Below, one piece after another: positions 7,717 to 16,986 of a DNA stretch of 32,862 nucleotides. Where the stretch lies: positions 1 through 32,862 of the forward strand of contig CANQPP010000024.1 in assembly GCA_947625765.1 (NCBI GenBank). The letters are read 5' to 3'. The notes beneath the pieces were generated by a model. The model had not been told where the DNA came from. It was given only the letters and a program-made list of their open reading frames with translations, and did no database searches. The stretch comes from an uncultured Clostridia bacterium. GTDB taxonomy: Bacteria > Bacillota > Clostridia > Christensenellales > UBA1750. A program made the translations under genes and the position numbers. Position 1 is the stretch's first letter. Each line of letters starts with the position of its first letter.

Positions 7717-8700
7717 TTACTTCTTGGCGTCCGCGCCGTCCAGGCCGGTCTTGGCGATGGAGTCGCGCATCTGGGTGTCGGCGATGACGTTCTGCATGTT
7801 GTAGTAGTCCATCACGCCCAGCTTGCCCTCGCGCAGCGCGCCGGCCATGGCGCGGGGCACCTCGGCCTCGGCCTCGACCACCTTGGCGCGCATCTCCTGC
7901 ACCTGGGCCACCATTTCCTGCTCGCGGGCCACGGCCATGGCCCTGCGCTCCTCGGCCTTGGCCTGGGCGATGCGCTTGTCGGCCTCGGCCTGGTCGGTCT
8001 GCAGCTGGGCGCCGATGTTGCGGCCCACGTCCACGTCCGCGATGTCGATGGAGAGGATCTCAAAGGCGGTGCCCGCATCCAGACCCTTGGAGAGCACGGT
8101 GCGGGAGATCATGTCGGGGTTCTCCAAAACCTGCTTGTGCGTTTCGGCCGAGCCCACGGTGGTGACGATGCCCTCGCCCACGCGGGCGATGACGGTCTCC
8201 TCGCCGGCTCCGCCCACCAGGCGGTCGATATTGGCGCGCACAGTCACGCGGGCCTTGGCGCGCAGCTCGATGCCGTCCTTGGCGATGGCGGCGACCACGG
8301 GGGTCTCGATCACCTTGGGGTTGACGCTCATCTGCACGGCCTGCAAAACGTCGCGGCCGGCCAGGTCGATGGCGGCGGCGCGCTCGAACTCCAGGGGGAT
8401 GTCCGCGCGCTGGGCGGCGATCAGGGCGTTGATGACCCTGTCCACGTTGCCGCCGGCCAGGTAATGGGCCTCCATCTTGTTAAGGGAGATGTTGAGGCCC
8501 GCCTTCGTGGCCTTGATGAGGGGATAGACCAGCTTGCTGGGGGTGATGCGCCTAAAGCGCATGCCGACCAAAGTCAGGATGCGGATCTTCACGCCGGAAG
8601 CCAGGGCGCTGATCCACAGCCCCAGGGGGAAGAACGACAGGAAGATCGACAGGAAGACGATCAAAAGTACGAGTACGCCGAATATCCAGATCCATTCCAT
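7717..8700 (-). CDS. floA: Flotillin-like protein FloA
   Basis: A 327-residue membrane scaffold protein that organises functional membrane microdomains. It has an N-terminal hydrophobic hairpin region (about 1-50), the FloA signature around [20 protein letters not shown], an SPHB/PHB-type domain (about 60-225), and a charged coiled coil rich in Ala, Glu and Lys (about 235-300). Length and sequence match the UPF0365/YqfA family end to end. The ATG at 8700 follows GGGAGGTATATTTT. It lies 41 bases after nfeD, reproducing the yqeZ-yqfA order of Bacillus, so the two are co-transcribed. Confidence 0.97.
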   Translation of the reverse strand: MEWIWIFGVLVLLIVFLSIFLSFFPLGLWISALASGVKIRILTLVGMRFRRITPSKLVYPLIKATKAGLNISLNKMEAHYLAGGNVDRVINALIAAQRADIPLEFERAAAIDLAGRDVLQAVQMSVNPKVIETPVVAAIAKDGIELRAKARVTVRANIDRLVGGAGEETVIARVGEGIVTTVGSAETHKQVLENPDMISRTVLSKGLDAGTAFEILSIDIADVDVGRNIGAQLQTDQAEADKRIAQAKAEERRAMAVAREQEMVAQVQEMRAKVVEAEAEVPRAMAGALREGKLGVMDYYNMQNVIADTQMRDSIAKTGLDGADAKK

Positions 8701-8741
8701 AAAATATACCTCCCTTTATGTGTTTCCGGCTCCGCAGCCGG

Positions 8742-9257
8742 TCAGGATCTTTCGTTCACGGGCGCCACCACGATGCGGCTGCCCTCCACCTTGGTGATCA
8801 CAAGGGGCGTTTCCTTGCTCACGAACTCGCCGTCCGCGACCACGTCCAGCTTCACGCCGTCGAAGTCCGCCACGCCCGCGGGACGCAGGGGCGTGACCGC
8901 CACGCCTTTGCGGCCCAGGAAGTAGCTTAAGTCCTCCGCGCTGCTGTAGCCTTCCTTCTTGTTGGCCGCGTCGGAGAGCACCAGCGGCGTCTTGGCCAGG
9001 CGGCCCTTCGAGGCGGAGCGCAGGAACAGCGACAGGATCAGGCACAAGAGGATCACGATGATGGTCACCAGCAGCACCGCCTCCAAAACGGAGTTGGAGG
9101 CCAGCACCACGCCCACCAGCAGCAGCGCCAGTCCCGTGATGCCCGGCGCGCCGAAGCCCGGCACGAACATCTCCACGATCACCAGGGCGAAGCCCAGCAG
9201 GATGCAGATCGCGGCGGGCCAGTTGAGCGAGATCACGCTCAGAAGTTCCAGCATCAT
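8742..9257 (-). CDS. NfeD-family membrane protein
   Basis: A 171-residue NfeD protein of the short type without the serine-protease domain. It has three or four membrane segments in the first 85 residues (including VIVEMFVPGFGAPGITGLALLL) and a C-terminal OB-fold (about 110-171) containing GRKGVAVTPLRPAG, VVADGEFV and ITKVEGSRIVV. NfeD proteins partner with flotillins, and floA follows immediately. Two adjacent ATGs exist; the first has AAGGAGGG at five-base spacing. Confidence 0.92.
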   Translation of the reverse strand: MMLELLSVISLNWPAAICILLGFALVIVEMFVPGFGAPGITGLALLLVGVVLASNSVLEAVLLVTIIVILLCLILSLFLRSASKGRLAKTPLVLSDAANKKEGYSSAEDLSYFLGRKGVAVTPLRPAGVADFDGVKLDVVADGEFVSKETPLVITKVEGSRIVVAPVNERS

Positions 9258-9341
9258 CTTTTCCCTCCTTCCAAGGGGATCGTTTGAAAAAAGAATAGCA
9301 CACTGAAAGCCAAAGCGCCAGCGTTTTTGCCTACAAAGCGC

Positions 9342-9383
9342 TTCTGGGCGTCTGAAATGTCGTTTTGGGCGTCCGAAATGTCA
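9342..9383. repeat. 21-bp tandem duplication
   Basis: Two copies of TTYTGGGCGTCYGAAATGTC plus one base, back to back, in the gap between nfeD and the UDG gene. They differ at three positions. If read in the plus frame they encode the repeated peptide FWASEMS, but no gene is supported there. Confidence 0.7.
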
Positions 9384-9426
9384 AAGGCGGGGCTTAAAGC
9401 TGCCCTGCGCTTCCAGCAAGAGGCCT

Positions 9427-10020
9427 TCATTCCCCCAGCACTTCCCGGCAGAAGTCCCCGAAGCGCCGGATGTCCTCCCTGTGCGTTTCCCGCAGGGAGG
9501 GGTTGTAGAGCACCGAGGCGGGATGGTACAGGGGAAAGAGCGTGTACCCCAAGGAAGGCAGCTCCATGGGGCGTCCGTGTGTTTCGCCGATGGAGAGCCT
9601 CTTGCCCGTCAGCGCCAAAAGGGGCACGTTGCCCAGGCTCGCCACCACGCGCGGGGAGACGAGTTTCAGCTCCCGCAGGAGCCAGGGCCGGAACAGCTCG
9701 ATCTCCTCCCGCGTGGGCGGGCGGTTGGCGTGGCCCCGGGCCGTGGGCTTCACCGGGCGGAACTTGACCGCGTTGGTGATGTACAGCTCCGGCCTTTTCA
9801 GACCCGTCAGCTCCAGCAGCTCGTCCAGGCTGCGGCCCGCGCGGCCCACGAAGGGGCGCTGCAAAAGGGCCTCCTGTTCACCGGGGGCCTCGCCCACCAG
9901 CATGACCGCCGCGTCCGCCCGGCCGTCGCCCAGGACCAGGGCGCGCCGCTCGGGGGCGTACAGCTCCTCGAAGAAGCGCAGCATCTCCTCATTCAGGGCT
10001 TTGAGCGTCTGCCTGGCCAT
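9427..10020 (-). CDS. Uracil-DNA glycosylase family protein lacking Fe-S cysteines
   Basis: A 197-residue member of the UDG superfamily nearest to family 4. Visible motifs are VGEAPGEQEALLQRPFVG (about 41-58), YITNAVKFRPV (about 79-89), VASLGNVPLLALTG and YHPASVLYNPS, which match the uracil pocket and the HPS-type motif. The four cysteines that bind the 4Fe-4S cluster in family 4 are absent: there is no CxxC near the N-terminus, and the NVVKC position is NAVKF. The only Cys is near the C-terminus. The ATG at 10020 has GGAGGCGAG just upstream; the frame stays open further upstream but that part is the shadow of the neighbouring gene. It sits 26 bases after a classical Fe-S paralog, so the pair is an operon. 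Probable role: removal of uracil from DNA, or a variant specificity. Confidence 0.88.
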   Translation of the reverse strand: MARQTLKALNEEMLRFFEELYAPERRALVLGDGRADAAVMLVGEAPGEQEALLQRPFVGRAGRSLDELLELTGLKRPELYITNAVKFRPVKPTARGHANRPPTREEIELFRPWLLRELKLVSPRVVASLGNVPLLALTGKRLSIGETHGRPMELPSLGYTLFPLYHPASVLYNPSLRETHREDIRRFGDFCREVLGE

Positions 10021-10046
10021 TGCCTCGCCTCCATCAAAAATATCGG

Positions 10047-10628
10047 TCAGCCGCCTCCCTGCGTGGAGGCGCTCAGCTCGTCGATCTTGCGCCGCAGGGC
10101 CTTTAGGTCCTCGTAGGCCTCGCGCTTGTACTGGCCGCTGCGGTCCCTGAGCAGCGCGGAGGGGTGGTAAGTGCCCATCAGGTAAAAGCCCTTGCGCTCC
10201 ACCCACAGGCCCCGCTGCCGGGTCACCCGGAAGGCGGGGTCGATGATCGCCCGGCCCGCCGTGGCCCCCAGGCAGAACAGGATGCGCGGCCGCAGAAGCC
10301 GCGTCTGCTCCCGCAGGAAGGGCAGGCAGGCCCGCACCTCGTCGGGCTCCGGCGCGCGGTTGCCCGGCGGGCGGCACTTGACCACGTTGGCGATGAACAC
10401 CTGCTCCCGGGAAAGGCCGACGCTCGCCAGCATGCGGTCCAACAGCTGGCCCGCGGGGCCCACGAAGGGGCGGCCGGTCAGGTCCTCCTGCTCGCCCGGC
10501 CCTTCGCCGATGCAGAGCACCAGCGGATGCTCCAAACATCCCTCGCCGGGCACGGCGCGGGTACGGTTCCGGCACAGACCGCAAGCCCTGCAAGCCTCGA
10601 TCCGGGCGTTCAACTCGCTCATGTCCAT
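10047..10628 (-). CDS. Family 4 uracil-DNA glycosylase, Fe-S type
   Basis: A 193-residue base-excision repair enzyme that removes uracil from DNA. The four cluster cysteines are Cys13, Cys16, Cys85 (NVVKCRPPGNR) and Cys101. Catalytic motifs are IGEGPGEQEDLTGRPFVG (about 40-57) and GTYHPSALLR (about 152-161). The length matches the family. The ATG at 10628 follows AGAGGTG. It is the first gene of a two-UDG operon, and the promoter -10 (TATACT on the minus strand, 10650-10655) lies at the edge of the hairpin repeat at 10652-10904. Confidence 0.95.
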   Translation of the reverse strand: MDMSELNARIEACRACGLCRNRTRAVPGEGCLEHPLVLCIGEGPGEQEDLTGRPFVGPAGQLLDRMLASVGLSREQVFIANVVKCRPPGNRAPEPDEVRACLPFLREQTRLLRPRILFCLGATAGRAIIDPAFRVTRQRGLWVERKGFYLMGTYHPSALLRDRSGQYKREAYEDLKALRRKIDELSASTQGGG

Positions 10629-10651
10629 GGCCGCACCTCTTTTTTCATTAG

Positions 10652-10904
10652 TATACCCCGAGCAAAAATATTCGGCTTTCCAAGGACAAGGATATTTTTT
10701 GCGAGGCCGTCAATATCGAGCCTGCGGCGAATGCCGCAGCAAAAGCGCAGCTTTTGGGCTTGCAAAGCAAGCCTGCGAAGTATTATACCACGAGCAAAAA
10801 TATTTGCTTGCAAGGATATTTTTGCGAGGCCGTCAATATCGAGCCTGCGGCGACAGCCGCAGCAAAAGCGCAGCTTTTGGGGCTTGCGCAGCAAGCCCGC
10901 GAAG
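10652..10904. repeat. Two-unit direct repeat built of small hairpins
   Basis: Copy one is 10652-10780 and copy two 10784-10904, nearly identical over long stretches (for example gcgaggccgtcaatatcgag). Each unit holds four inverted repeats in the same order: GCAAAAATAT...ATATTTTTGC, CTGCGGC/GCCGCAG, AAAAGC-GCA-GCTTTT, and GGCTTGC/GCAAGCC. The last has loop AAA in one copy and GCA in the other. The array fills the space between the divergent UDG and dnaX genes and supplies TATA-type -10 elements on the minus strand. Not a CRISPR array: two units only, no spacers. Confidence 0.85.
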
Positions 10905-10935
10905 ATATTATAACATAAAACCCCCCGCGCCACAC

Positions 10936-10963
10936 TTGCAAAATCCGCAAAATGCCGCATAAT
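10936..10963 (+). promoter_or_regulatory. Promoter for dnaX
   Basis: TTGCAA (10936-10941), 16-base spacer, CATAAT (10958-10963), about 40 bases before the start, with TTAAGGAGG as ribosome site. Confidence 0.55.
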
Positions 10964-11005
10964 AGAAGGGGGAGAAAAGATGCCCCTTAAGGAGGAAAAA
11001 AGCCC

Positions 11006-12586
11006 ATGAGCTATCAGGCGCTGTACAGGACCTGGAGGCCGGACCGCTTCGACAAGGTGGTGGGCCAGAAGGCCGTGGTGGAGACGCTGCGCAACCAGGT
11101 GATCTCCGGCCACATCGCCCACGCCTATCTGTTTTGCGGCACCCACGGCACCGGCAAGACCACCACGGCGCGGCTGATGGCGCGGGCCATCAACTGCGAG
11201 CACCCGGTGGACGGGGAAAGCTGCGGCCGGTGTTCCTCGTGCGTTTCACTCCAGCAGGAAAACAGCATGGACGTCATCGAGATCGACGGCGCTTCCAACT
11301 CCAGCGTGGACCAGATGCGCGAACTGCGGGAGAAGGTCAAGTACCCGCCCCAGTTCGGCCGCTACAAGGTCTACATCATCGACGAGGTCCACGCCCTGAG
11401 CCGTGACGCCTTCAGCGCGCTGCTCAAGACCCTGGAGGAGCCGCCCGCCCACGCGGTGTTCATTTTGGCCACCACCGATCCCCAGCGGCTGCCCTCGACC
11501 ATACTCTCCCGCTGCCAGCGCTTCGACTTTAGGCGCATCACCGCCGCGGATGTGGCCGGGCATCTGGGGATGATCGCGGGGAGCATGGGCGTTGCCGTCA
11601 CGGAGGAGGCGCTCTACCAGATCGCCCGGGCCAGCGAGGGCGCGATGCGCGACGCCATCTCCATGCTGGACCTGTGCATCGCCTACGGGCAGGACCACGT
11701 GGACGCCGCCGTCGTGGAGAGCGCCCTGGGGCTGACCGGCAGCGGGCTGCGCTTCGCCTTCGTGGACGCCCTGGCCAAGGGCGACGCGGCGGCGGCGCTT
11801 AAGACCATCGACAAGCTCATGGAGAGCGGCGGCGACTGCGCGGTGTTCTGCCGGGAGATCGTCTCCCATCTGCGCGGCGTGCTGGTCGCCGGGGCGATGC
11901 AGGACTGCGCCGAGCTGCTGGACGTGAGCGTGGAGGACGAAAAGCGCCTGCGGGAGCAGTCCGCCGCGATGGGCAGCGAGCGGGCCCTGCGCGCCATGGA
12001 GCTGTTCTCCGCGGCCCAGGCGGACATGCGCTGGGCGGCCCAGCCGCGCCTGATCCTGGAGATGAACGCCTTCCGCGCCTGCAGGCCGGAGGTGGACCGC
12101 TCCCTGGACGCCCTGACCGCCCGCGTGGAGGCGCTGGAAAAGAAGCTGGAGCAGGGCGTAACGGTCGTGAGCCAGCCCGCCGCCCCCGCCCAGGGCCGCC
12201 GCGCTTCCCCCGCCGCGCCGAAGGAGACAAAGCCCGTCTCCGTCCCCAAGGACGACGCGGAGCTGTGGCAGAAAGCCCTTTCCCGCATCAAGAAGGAGCG
12301 GGTCTCCCTGTACTCCACACTGCGCCGCGCCAGCTTCGCGGGGCTGCGGGAGGACGCCGCCCAGCTCGTGCTGGAGCCGGAGAACGCCTTCTTCCGCGAC
12401 GTGCTCACCCAGGACAGCCACCGTATCTTCATCGAACAGGTGCTCTCCGAGCTTGCGGGCAGGCCCGTGCGCCTAAACGTCAGCGTCAGCCAGCCCCCCG
12501 CACCGGAGGCCCCCGACGCGGACGCCGCCCTGCGCGCCGCCAGCCGCCTGTTCGGCCGCGACCGCATCGAGGTCGTGGACGAATAA
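11006..12586 (+). CDS. dnaX: DNA polymerase III subunit gamma/tau
   Basis: A 526-residue clamp-loader ATPase that loads the beta sliding clamp during chromosome replication. Walker A GTHGTGKT is at 45-52; the zinc site is Cys64, Cys73, Cys76 and Cys79; Walker B IIDEVH is near 124-129; and the SRC sensor motif (ILSRCQRFDF) is near 168-177. Domain III and a Pro/Ala-rich linker (about 385-410) lead to a short tau-like C-terminal domain (about 415-500). The ATG at 11006 is preceded by TTAAGGAGG. The Walker A has Thr-His where Pro-Arg is common. It is not followed by ybaB-recR, the usual arrangement in Firmicutes, but by an Rrf2 regulator with its own promoter. Confidence 0.97.
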   Translation: MSYQALYRTWRPDRFDKVVGQKAVVETLRNQVISGHIAHAYLFCGTHGTGKTTTARLMARAINCEHPVDGESCGRCSSCVSLQQENSMDVIEIDGASNSSVDQMRELREKVKYPPQFGRYKVYIIDEVHALSRDAFSALLKTLEEPPAHAVFILATTDPQRLPSTILSRCQRFDFRRITAADVAGHLGMIAGSMGVAVTEEALYQIARASEGAMRDAISMLDLCIAYGQDHVDAAVVESALGLTGSGLRFAFVDALAKGDAAAALKTIDKLMESGGDCAVFCREIVSHLRGVLVAGAMQDCAELLDVSVEDEKRLREQSAAMGSERALRAMELFSAAQADMRWAAQPRLILEMNAFRACRPEVDRSLDALTARVEALEKKLEQGVTVVSQPAAPAQGRRASPAAPKETKPVSVPKDDAELWQKALSRIKKERVSLYSTLRRASFAGLREDAAQLVLEPENAFFRDVLTQDSHRIFIEQVLSELAGRPVRLNVSVSQPPAPEAPDADAALRAASRLFGRDRIEVVDE

Positions 12587-12611
12587 CCGCAGAGATGCGC
12601 AGGTGTAAACC

Positions 12612-12641
12612 TTGACATTACAGCCAAAAGCGTGCTAAAAT
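12612..12641 (+). promoter_or_regulatory. Promoter of the Rrf2-family regulator gene
   Basis: TTGACA (12612-12617), 18-base spacer, TAAAAT (12636-12641). The -35 continues as TTGACATTACAGCC, almost identical to the -35 region at 13165 (TTGACATTACAACA), which suggests that the same regulator reads both and represses its own gene. Confidence 0.8.
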
Positions 12642-12667
12642 GGCGGCGAAAGCGAGGGGATGCTGCC

Positions 12668-13108
12668 GTGCAGATCTCGAGCAGGCTTTCGATCGCCATA
12701 CACATACTTGCCTGTATCGAAACGTTCAAGGACGAACACAAGGTCACGAGCGACTTTTTGGCGGGGAGCGTCCATGTAAATCCCGTCGTGATCCGCCGAC
12801 TGCTCTCCCAGCTGAAGGCGGCGGGCATCGTCGATGTGGCGAGGGGAACGGGCGGCGCGGGGATCGTCAAGCCCCTTCAGGAGATCACGATGCTGGACAT
12901 CTATCGCGCGGTCGATTGCGTGGAAAACGGGGAGCTGTTCCATTTCCACGAGGACCCGAACCCGGAATGCCCCGTCGGCCGCAACATCCACGCCGTTTTG
13001 GACGGCAGGCTGGACAGGGTGCAGCAGGCCATGGAAAATGAAATGCAGCGCATCACGATGGCCGAGATCATCGCCGAAACGAAAGAACTGATCCGCTCAC
13101 AGGCATGA
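12668..13108 (+). CDS. Rrf2-family transcriptional regulator, YwnA-like
   Basis: A 146-residue winged-helix regulator. The HTH is at about 1-65 (ISSRLSIAIHILACIE, NPVVIRRLLSQLKAAGIV) and the wing at about 56-68 is rich in Gly. The C-terminal half has HFHEDPNPECPVGRNIH (about 92-108), characteristic of the YwnA branch of Rrf2 regulators. The three-cysteine loop of IscR/NsrR is not present (Cys residues are isolated), so Fe-S sensing is unlikely. The start is a GTG at 12668 with GAGGGG upstream; the more upstream GTG at 12632 falls within the promoter. It is followed by an NTF2-like gene whose promoter carries matching half-sites, so it is the likely local repressor. Confidence 0.9.
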   Translation: MQISSRLSIAIHILACIETFKDEHKVTSDFLAGSVHVNPVVIRRLLSQLKAAGIVDVARGTGGAGIVKPLQEITMLDIYRAVDCVENGELFHFHEDPNPECPVGRNIHAVLDGRLDRVQQAMENEMQRITMAEIIAETKELIRSQA

Positions 13109-13164
13109 CGATCCGCACTCTACGGAGTGCGGAAAATTTTTTTGAGAAATTTTTGATGTAACTA

Positions 13165-13193
13165 TTGACATTACAACACGATGGCGCTATACT
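13165..13193 (+). promoter_or_regulatory. Consensus promoter of the NTF2-like gene
   Basis: TTGACA (13165-13170), 17-base spacer, TATACT (13188-13193). A very strong match, with operator half-sites on both sides. Confidence 0.85.
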
Positions 13194-13219
13194 ATCGTTG
13201 TAATCAAGATGATTACAAC
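13170..13219 (+). promoter_or_regulatory. Operator with three ATTACAAC half-sites (probable Rrf2 site)
   Basis: ATTACAAC at 13170-13177 directly abuts the -35. A perfect 9-bp inverted repeat GTTGTAATC-AAGAT-GATTACAAC (13197-13219) covers the transcription start region. The first half-site and GTTGTAAT at 13197 also form an inverted pair across the -10. Binding here would block RNA polymerase. Assignment to the adjacent YwnA-like regulator is inference from proximity and from the shared ATTACA at its own promoter. Confidence 0.75.
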
Positions 13220-13240
13220 AAACGAACGGAGGCGTCCACC

Positions 13241-14014
13241 ATGAAACAAATCGAGAAAGCACTTGCCCTCATCAACACTTTTTCTACCGGCGATACCAAG
13301 AAGGCCGCCGAGCTGCTGGCGGAGGGTTACATCCAGCATAACCTGGCTTACGGCACGGGCCGCGACGCGTTTGTAGGAAGCGTGCAGTATCTGGCTTCCG
13401 CGCCCGTCAAGACCACGGTCAACAACATTCGCGCTTACGAGGACGGCGACAAGGTGTTCCTGCAGACCGTCTACAACTTCGCCGGCGCGGGCGAGCAGGT
13501 CGCCTTCGACATCTTCCGCTTCGATGAAAACGGCAAGATCGCCGAGCATTGGGACAACCTGGCGGCAAAAGCGGCGCCGAACCCCTCCGGCAGAACGCAG
13601 ATCGACGACCTCGCCCCGGTCAGGGATATGGACAGGACCGAGGAAAACCGCAGGCTCGTGAAGGATTTCCTCCACGACGTCATGATGGGCAAGGCCCCCG
13701 AAAAGACGCCGGATTACTTCGACAACGGCCGGTACATCCAGCACAACAGCGGCATTGCGGACGGGCTCGACGGCCTTGGCGCGGCGTTGGCGGCGCTCGC
13801 CGAGCAGGGCATCCAGATGATCTACGACAAGGTCCATCAGGTGCTCGCGCAGGGCGATATGGTGTTGGCCGTTTCCGAGGGGACCTTCGGCGGCGCTCCG
13901 ACCGCCTACTATGACCTGTGGCGCGTGGAAAACGGCAAGATCGCCGAGCACTGGGACGTGATGGAAACGATCGCCGACAAGTCCACCTGGCAGAACCAGA
14001 ACGGCAAATTCTAA
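13241..14014 (+). CDS. SnoaL/NTF2-like protein with two tandem domains
   Basis: A 257-residue soluble protein formed of two homologous NTF2-like (SnoaL-type) halves. The first is about 1-125 (AAELLAEGYIQHNLAYGTGRDAF...DIFRFDENGKIAEHWDN) and the second about 130-257 (YFDNGRYIQHNSGIADG...YYDLWRVENGKIAEHWDVM). Both end with the same ENGKIAEHWD sequence, clear evidence of internal duplication. Such cone-shaped folds bind or convert small hydrophobic molecules; the ligand is unknown. The ATG at 13241 has ACGGAGG upstream; the longer frame starting at 13181 overlaps the promoter. It has its own strong promoter and operator, so it is likely inducible through the preceding Rrf2 regulator, perhaps by a xenobiotic or reactive compound (inference). 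Confidence 0.88.
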   Translation: MKQIEKALALINTFSTGDTKKAAELLAEGYIQHNLAYGTGRDAFVGSVQYLASAPVKTTVNNIRAYEDGDKVFLQTVYNFAGAGEQVAFDIFRFDENGKIAEHWDNLAAKAAPNPSGRTQIDDLAPVRDMDRTEENRRLVKDFLHDVMMGKAPEKTPDYFDNGRYIQHNSGIADGLDGLGAALAALAEQGIQMIYDKVHQVLAQGDMVLAVSEGTFGGAPTAYYDLWRVENGKIAEHWDVMETIADKSTWQNQNGKF

Positions 14015-14023
14015 AGAAAACAC

Positions 14024-14070
14024 AAAAGGGGAAGCGCTCCGGCGGTCAAGTTCGGAGCGCTTCCCTTTTT
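14024..14070 (+). terminator. Intrinsic terminator of the NTF2-like gene
   Basis: A strong stem GGGAAGCGCTCCG/CGGAGCGCTTCCC with loop about 11 bases, A-rich before and TTTTT after. It may work in both directions, since the GNAT gene converges. Confidence 0.85.
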
Positions 14071-14110
14071 ATCTCTCTAACGCGGCGGGAAAGTGCATAA
14101 AGGCGCTCGG

Positions 14111-14563
14111 TTACCTATGGATGTACATGCGCGTCTTGTTTGGCTCGCCGTCGCCTTGGACCAGGCAGAGGAACTGCCAGCCGTATCTTTCGTAAAAGCC
14201 TGTGTGGTCGGTGATGAGGTAGACGGGCGAGATGCCTTTTTTCCGCAGCTCCTCCACGGCCAGGCTGAGCAGCCTTCCCGCGATGCCTCGGCCGCGGTGC
14301 TTCTCTTCCGTGTAGACGGCGCAGATGTTGGGACGCAGGTCCTGGCGGTCGTGGAAGTCGTTCTCGATGACGCCCAGGCCGCCCACGATCGCATCCCCTT
14401 GCATGCACAGGTACCAGCCCAGCTCCGTTTCTCCCGCAAGATACGCCTCCATGCAGCTAAGATATGCCTCCTTCGGCACGCCCCATTTTTCGTGGAACCA
14501 CGCGGCCGCCTCGTCCTTTTTTGCGGGCATCTGCCGCAGATTTAAGAAGCGGTACCCTTCCAT
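14111..14563 (-). CDS. GNAT-family N-acetyltransferase
   Basis: A 150-residue acetyl-CoA-dependent acyltransferase. The acetyl-CoA pyrophosphate loop is seen in RGRGIAGRLLSLAVEEL (about 91-107), preceded by the beta strand NICAVYTEEKHR, and followed by LITDHTGFYERYGWQFL. The start is the ATG at 14563 after GGGGAGAG; the open frame extends 17 codons further but without similarity. Substrate unknown. It stands alone, convergent with the NTF2-like gene. Confidence 0.88.
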   Translation of the reverse strand: MEGYRFLNLRQMPAKKDEAAAWFHEKWGVPKEAYLSCMEAYLAGETELGWYLCMQGDAIVGGLGVIENDFHDRQDLRPNICAVYTEEKHRGRGIAGRLLSLAVEELRKKGISPVYLITDHTGFYERYGWQFLCLVQGDGEPNKTRMYIHR

Positions 14564-14629
14564 ATCTCTCTCCCCTTTTGATCTATATATCGGGCCGCTT
14601 TTTTTGGGCCTCATCCCATTCTACCAGAA

Positions 14630-14660
14630 AGGCCCCGAAAGCGGAACGCTTTCGGGGCCT
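14630..14660 (-). terminator. Terminator of groES-groEL
   Basis: A perfect 13-bp stem AGGCCCCGAAAGC/GCTTTCGGGGCCT with loop GGAAC, 26 bases beyond the groEL stop. On the minus strand it is followed by TTCTGG. Confidence 0.75.
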
Positions 14661-14685
14661 CGAGCTTGTTTGGAAGCTATGCCTC

Positions 14686-16667
<1,982 letters not shown>

Positions 16668-16678
16668 TCACGGTTATT

Positions 16679-16707
16679 AGTTTACCCTCTGCACCCTTCA
16701 GGTGCAA
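16679..16707 (-). promoter_or_regulatory. groES-groEL promoter
   Basis: On the minus strand: TTGCAC (16702-16707), 17-base spacer, TAAACT (16679-16684), immediately upstream of the CIRCE. Confidence 0.7.
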
Positions 16708-16845
16708 ACCCAGATTTTGGCTTATCTTTCCCGTCTCCTGCCTCCATTTCGTATCCTTTCCATTTATCTTCTCCTTTATCCGATTTTCTCCCGTTTTCTC
16801 GTCGTTGCTTCTGTTTTTGCCCCTCGCAACGCCCTTCATCAAAAA
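16708..16845. other. Pyrimidine-rich gene-free spacer between divergent promoters
   Basis: The plus strand is strongly C/T-rich (repeated ttatc, cctttcc, cgttttctcg runs) and poorer in G than the neighbourhood. Short open frames on either strand here have no ribosome sites and no similarity. It separates the groES promoter from the dCMP deaminase promoter. Confidence 0.5.
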
Positions 16846-16874
16846 TTGACAGAAGTCCGCCCGCGCCGTATACT
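16846..16874 (+). promoter_or_regulatory. Promoter for the dCMP deaminase/aminopeptidase genes
   Basis: TTGACA (16846-16851), 17-base spacer, TATACT (16869-16874). Essentially consensus. Confidence 0.85.
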
Positions 16875-16901
16875 TAAAATGAGAGAAAAGGGCGCATCCT
16901 T

Positions 16902-16935
16902 CCCCGTTTTTCATGGGCGCTAGCGCCAAACGGGG
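16902..16935 (+). other. Leader hairpin
   Basis: CCCCGTTT/AAACGGGG outer stem with the palindrome GGCGCTAGCGCC in the loop, in the 110-base untranslated leader before the deaminase. Role unknown; no T-run follows, so it is not a standard terminator. Confidence 0.45.
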
Positions 16936-16986
16936 AGCCGTCAAAGAAGCCCTTCAAGACCTTTATGCCACAAGGAGGGACCTTAC

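Noticed and set aside
7357..8925. A 522-codon frame opposite floA and the small membrane gene
   Set aside because: Spans three unrelated minus-strand genes and their terminator, so it cannot be a real gene.
9327..9767. A small plus-strand gene containing the duplicated FWASEMS peptide
   Set aside because: No ribosome site, and most of it is antisense to the UDG gene; the repeat is reported only as DNA.
10652..10904. Possible CRISPR array
   Set aside because: Only two units, about 125 bp each, no spacers and no cas genes nearby.
10164..10962. Frames whose proteins contain the repeated sequence of the hairpin units
   Set aside because: The repeated peptide simply reflects the DNA repeat; the rest is antisense to the UDG gene.
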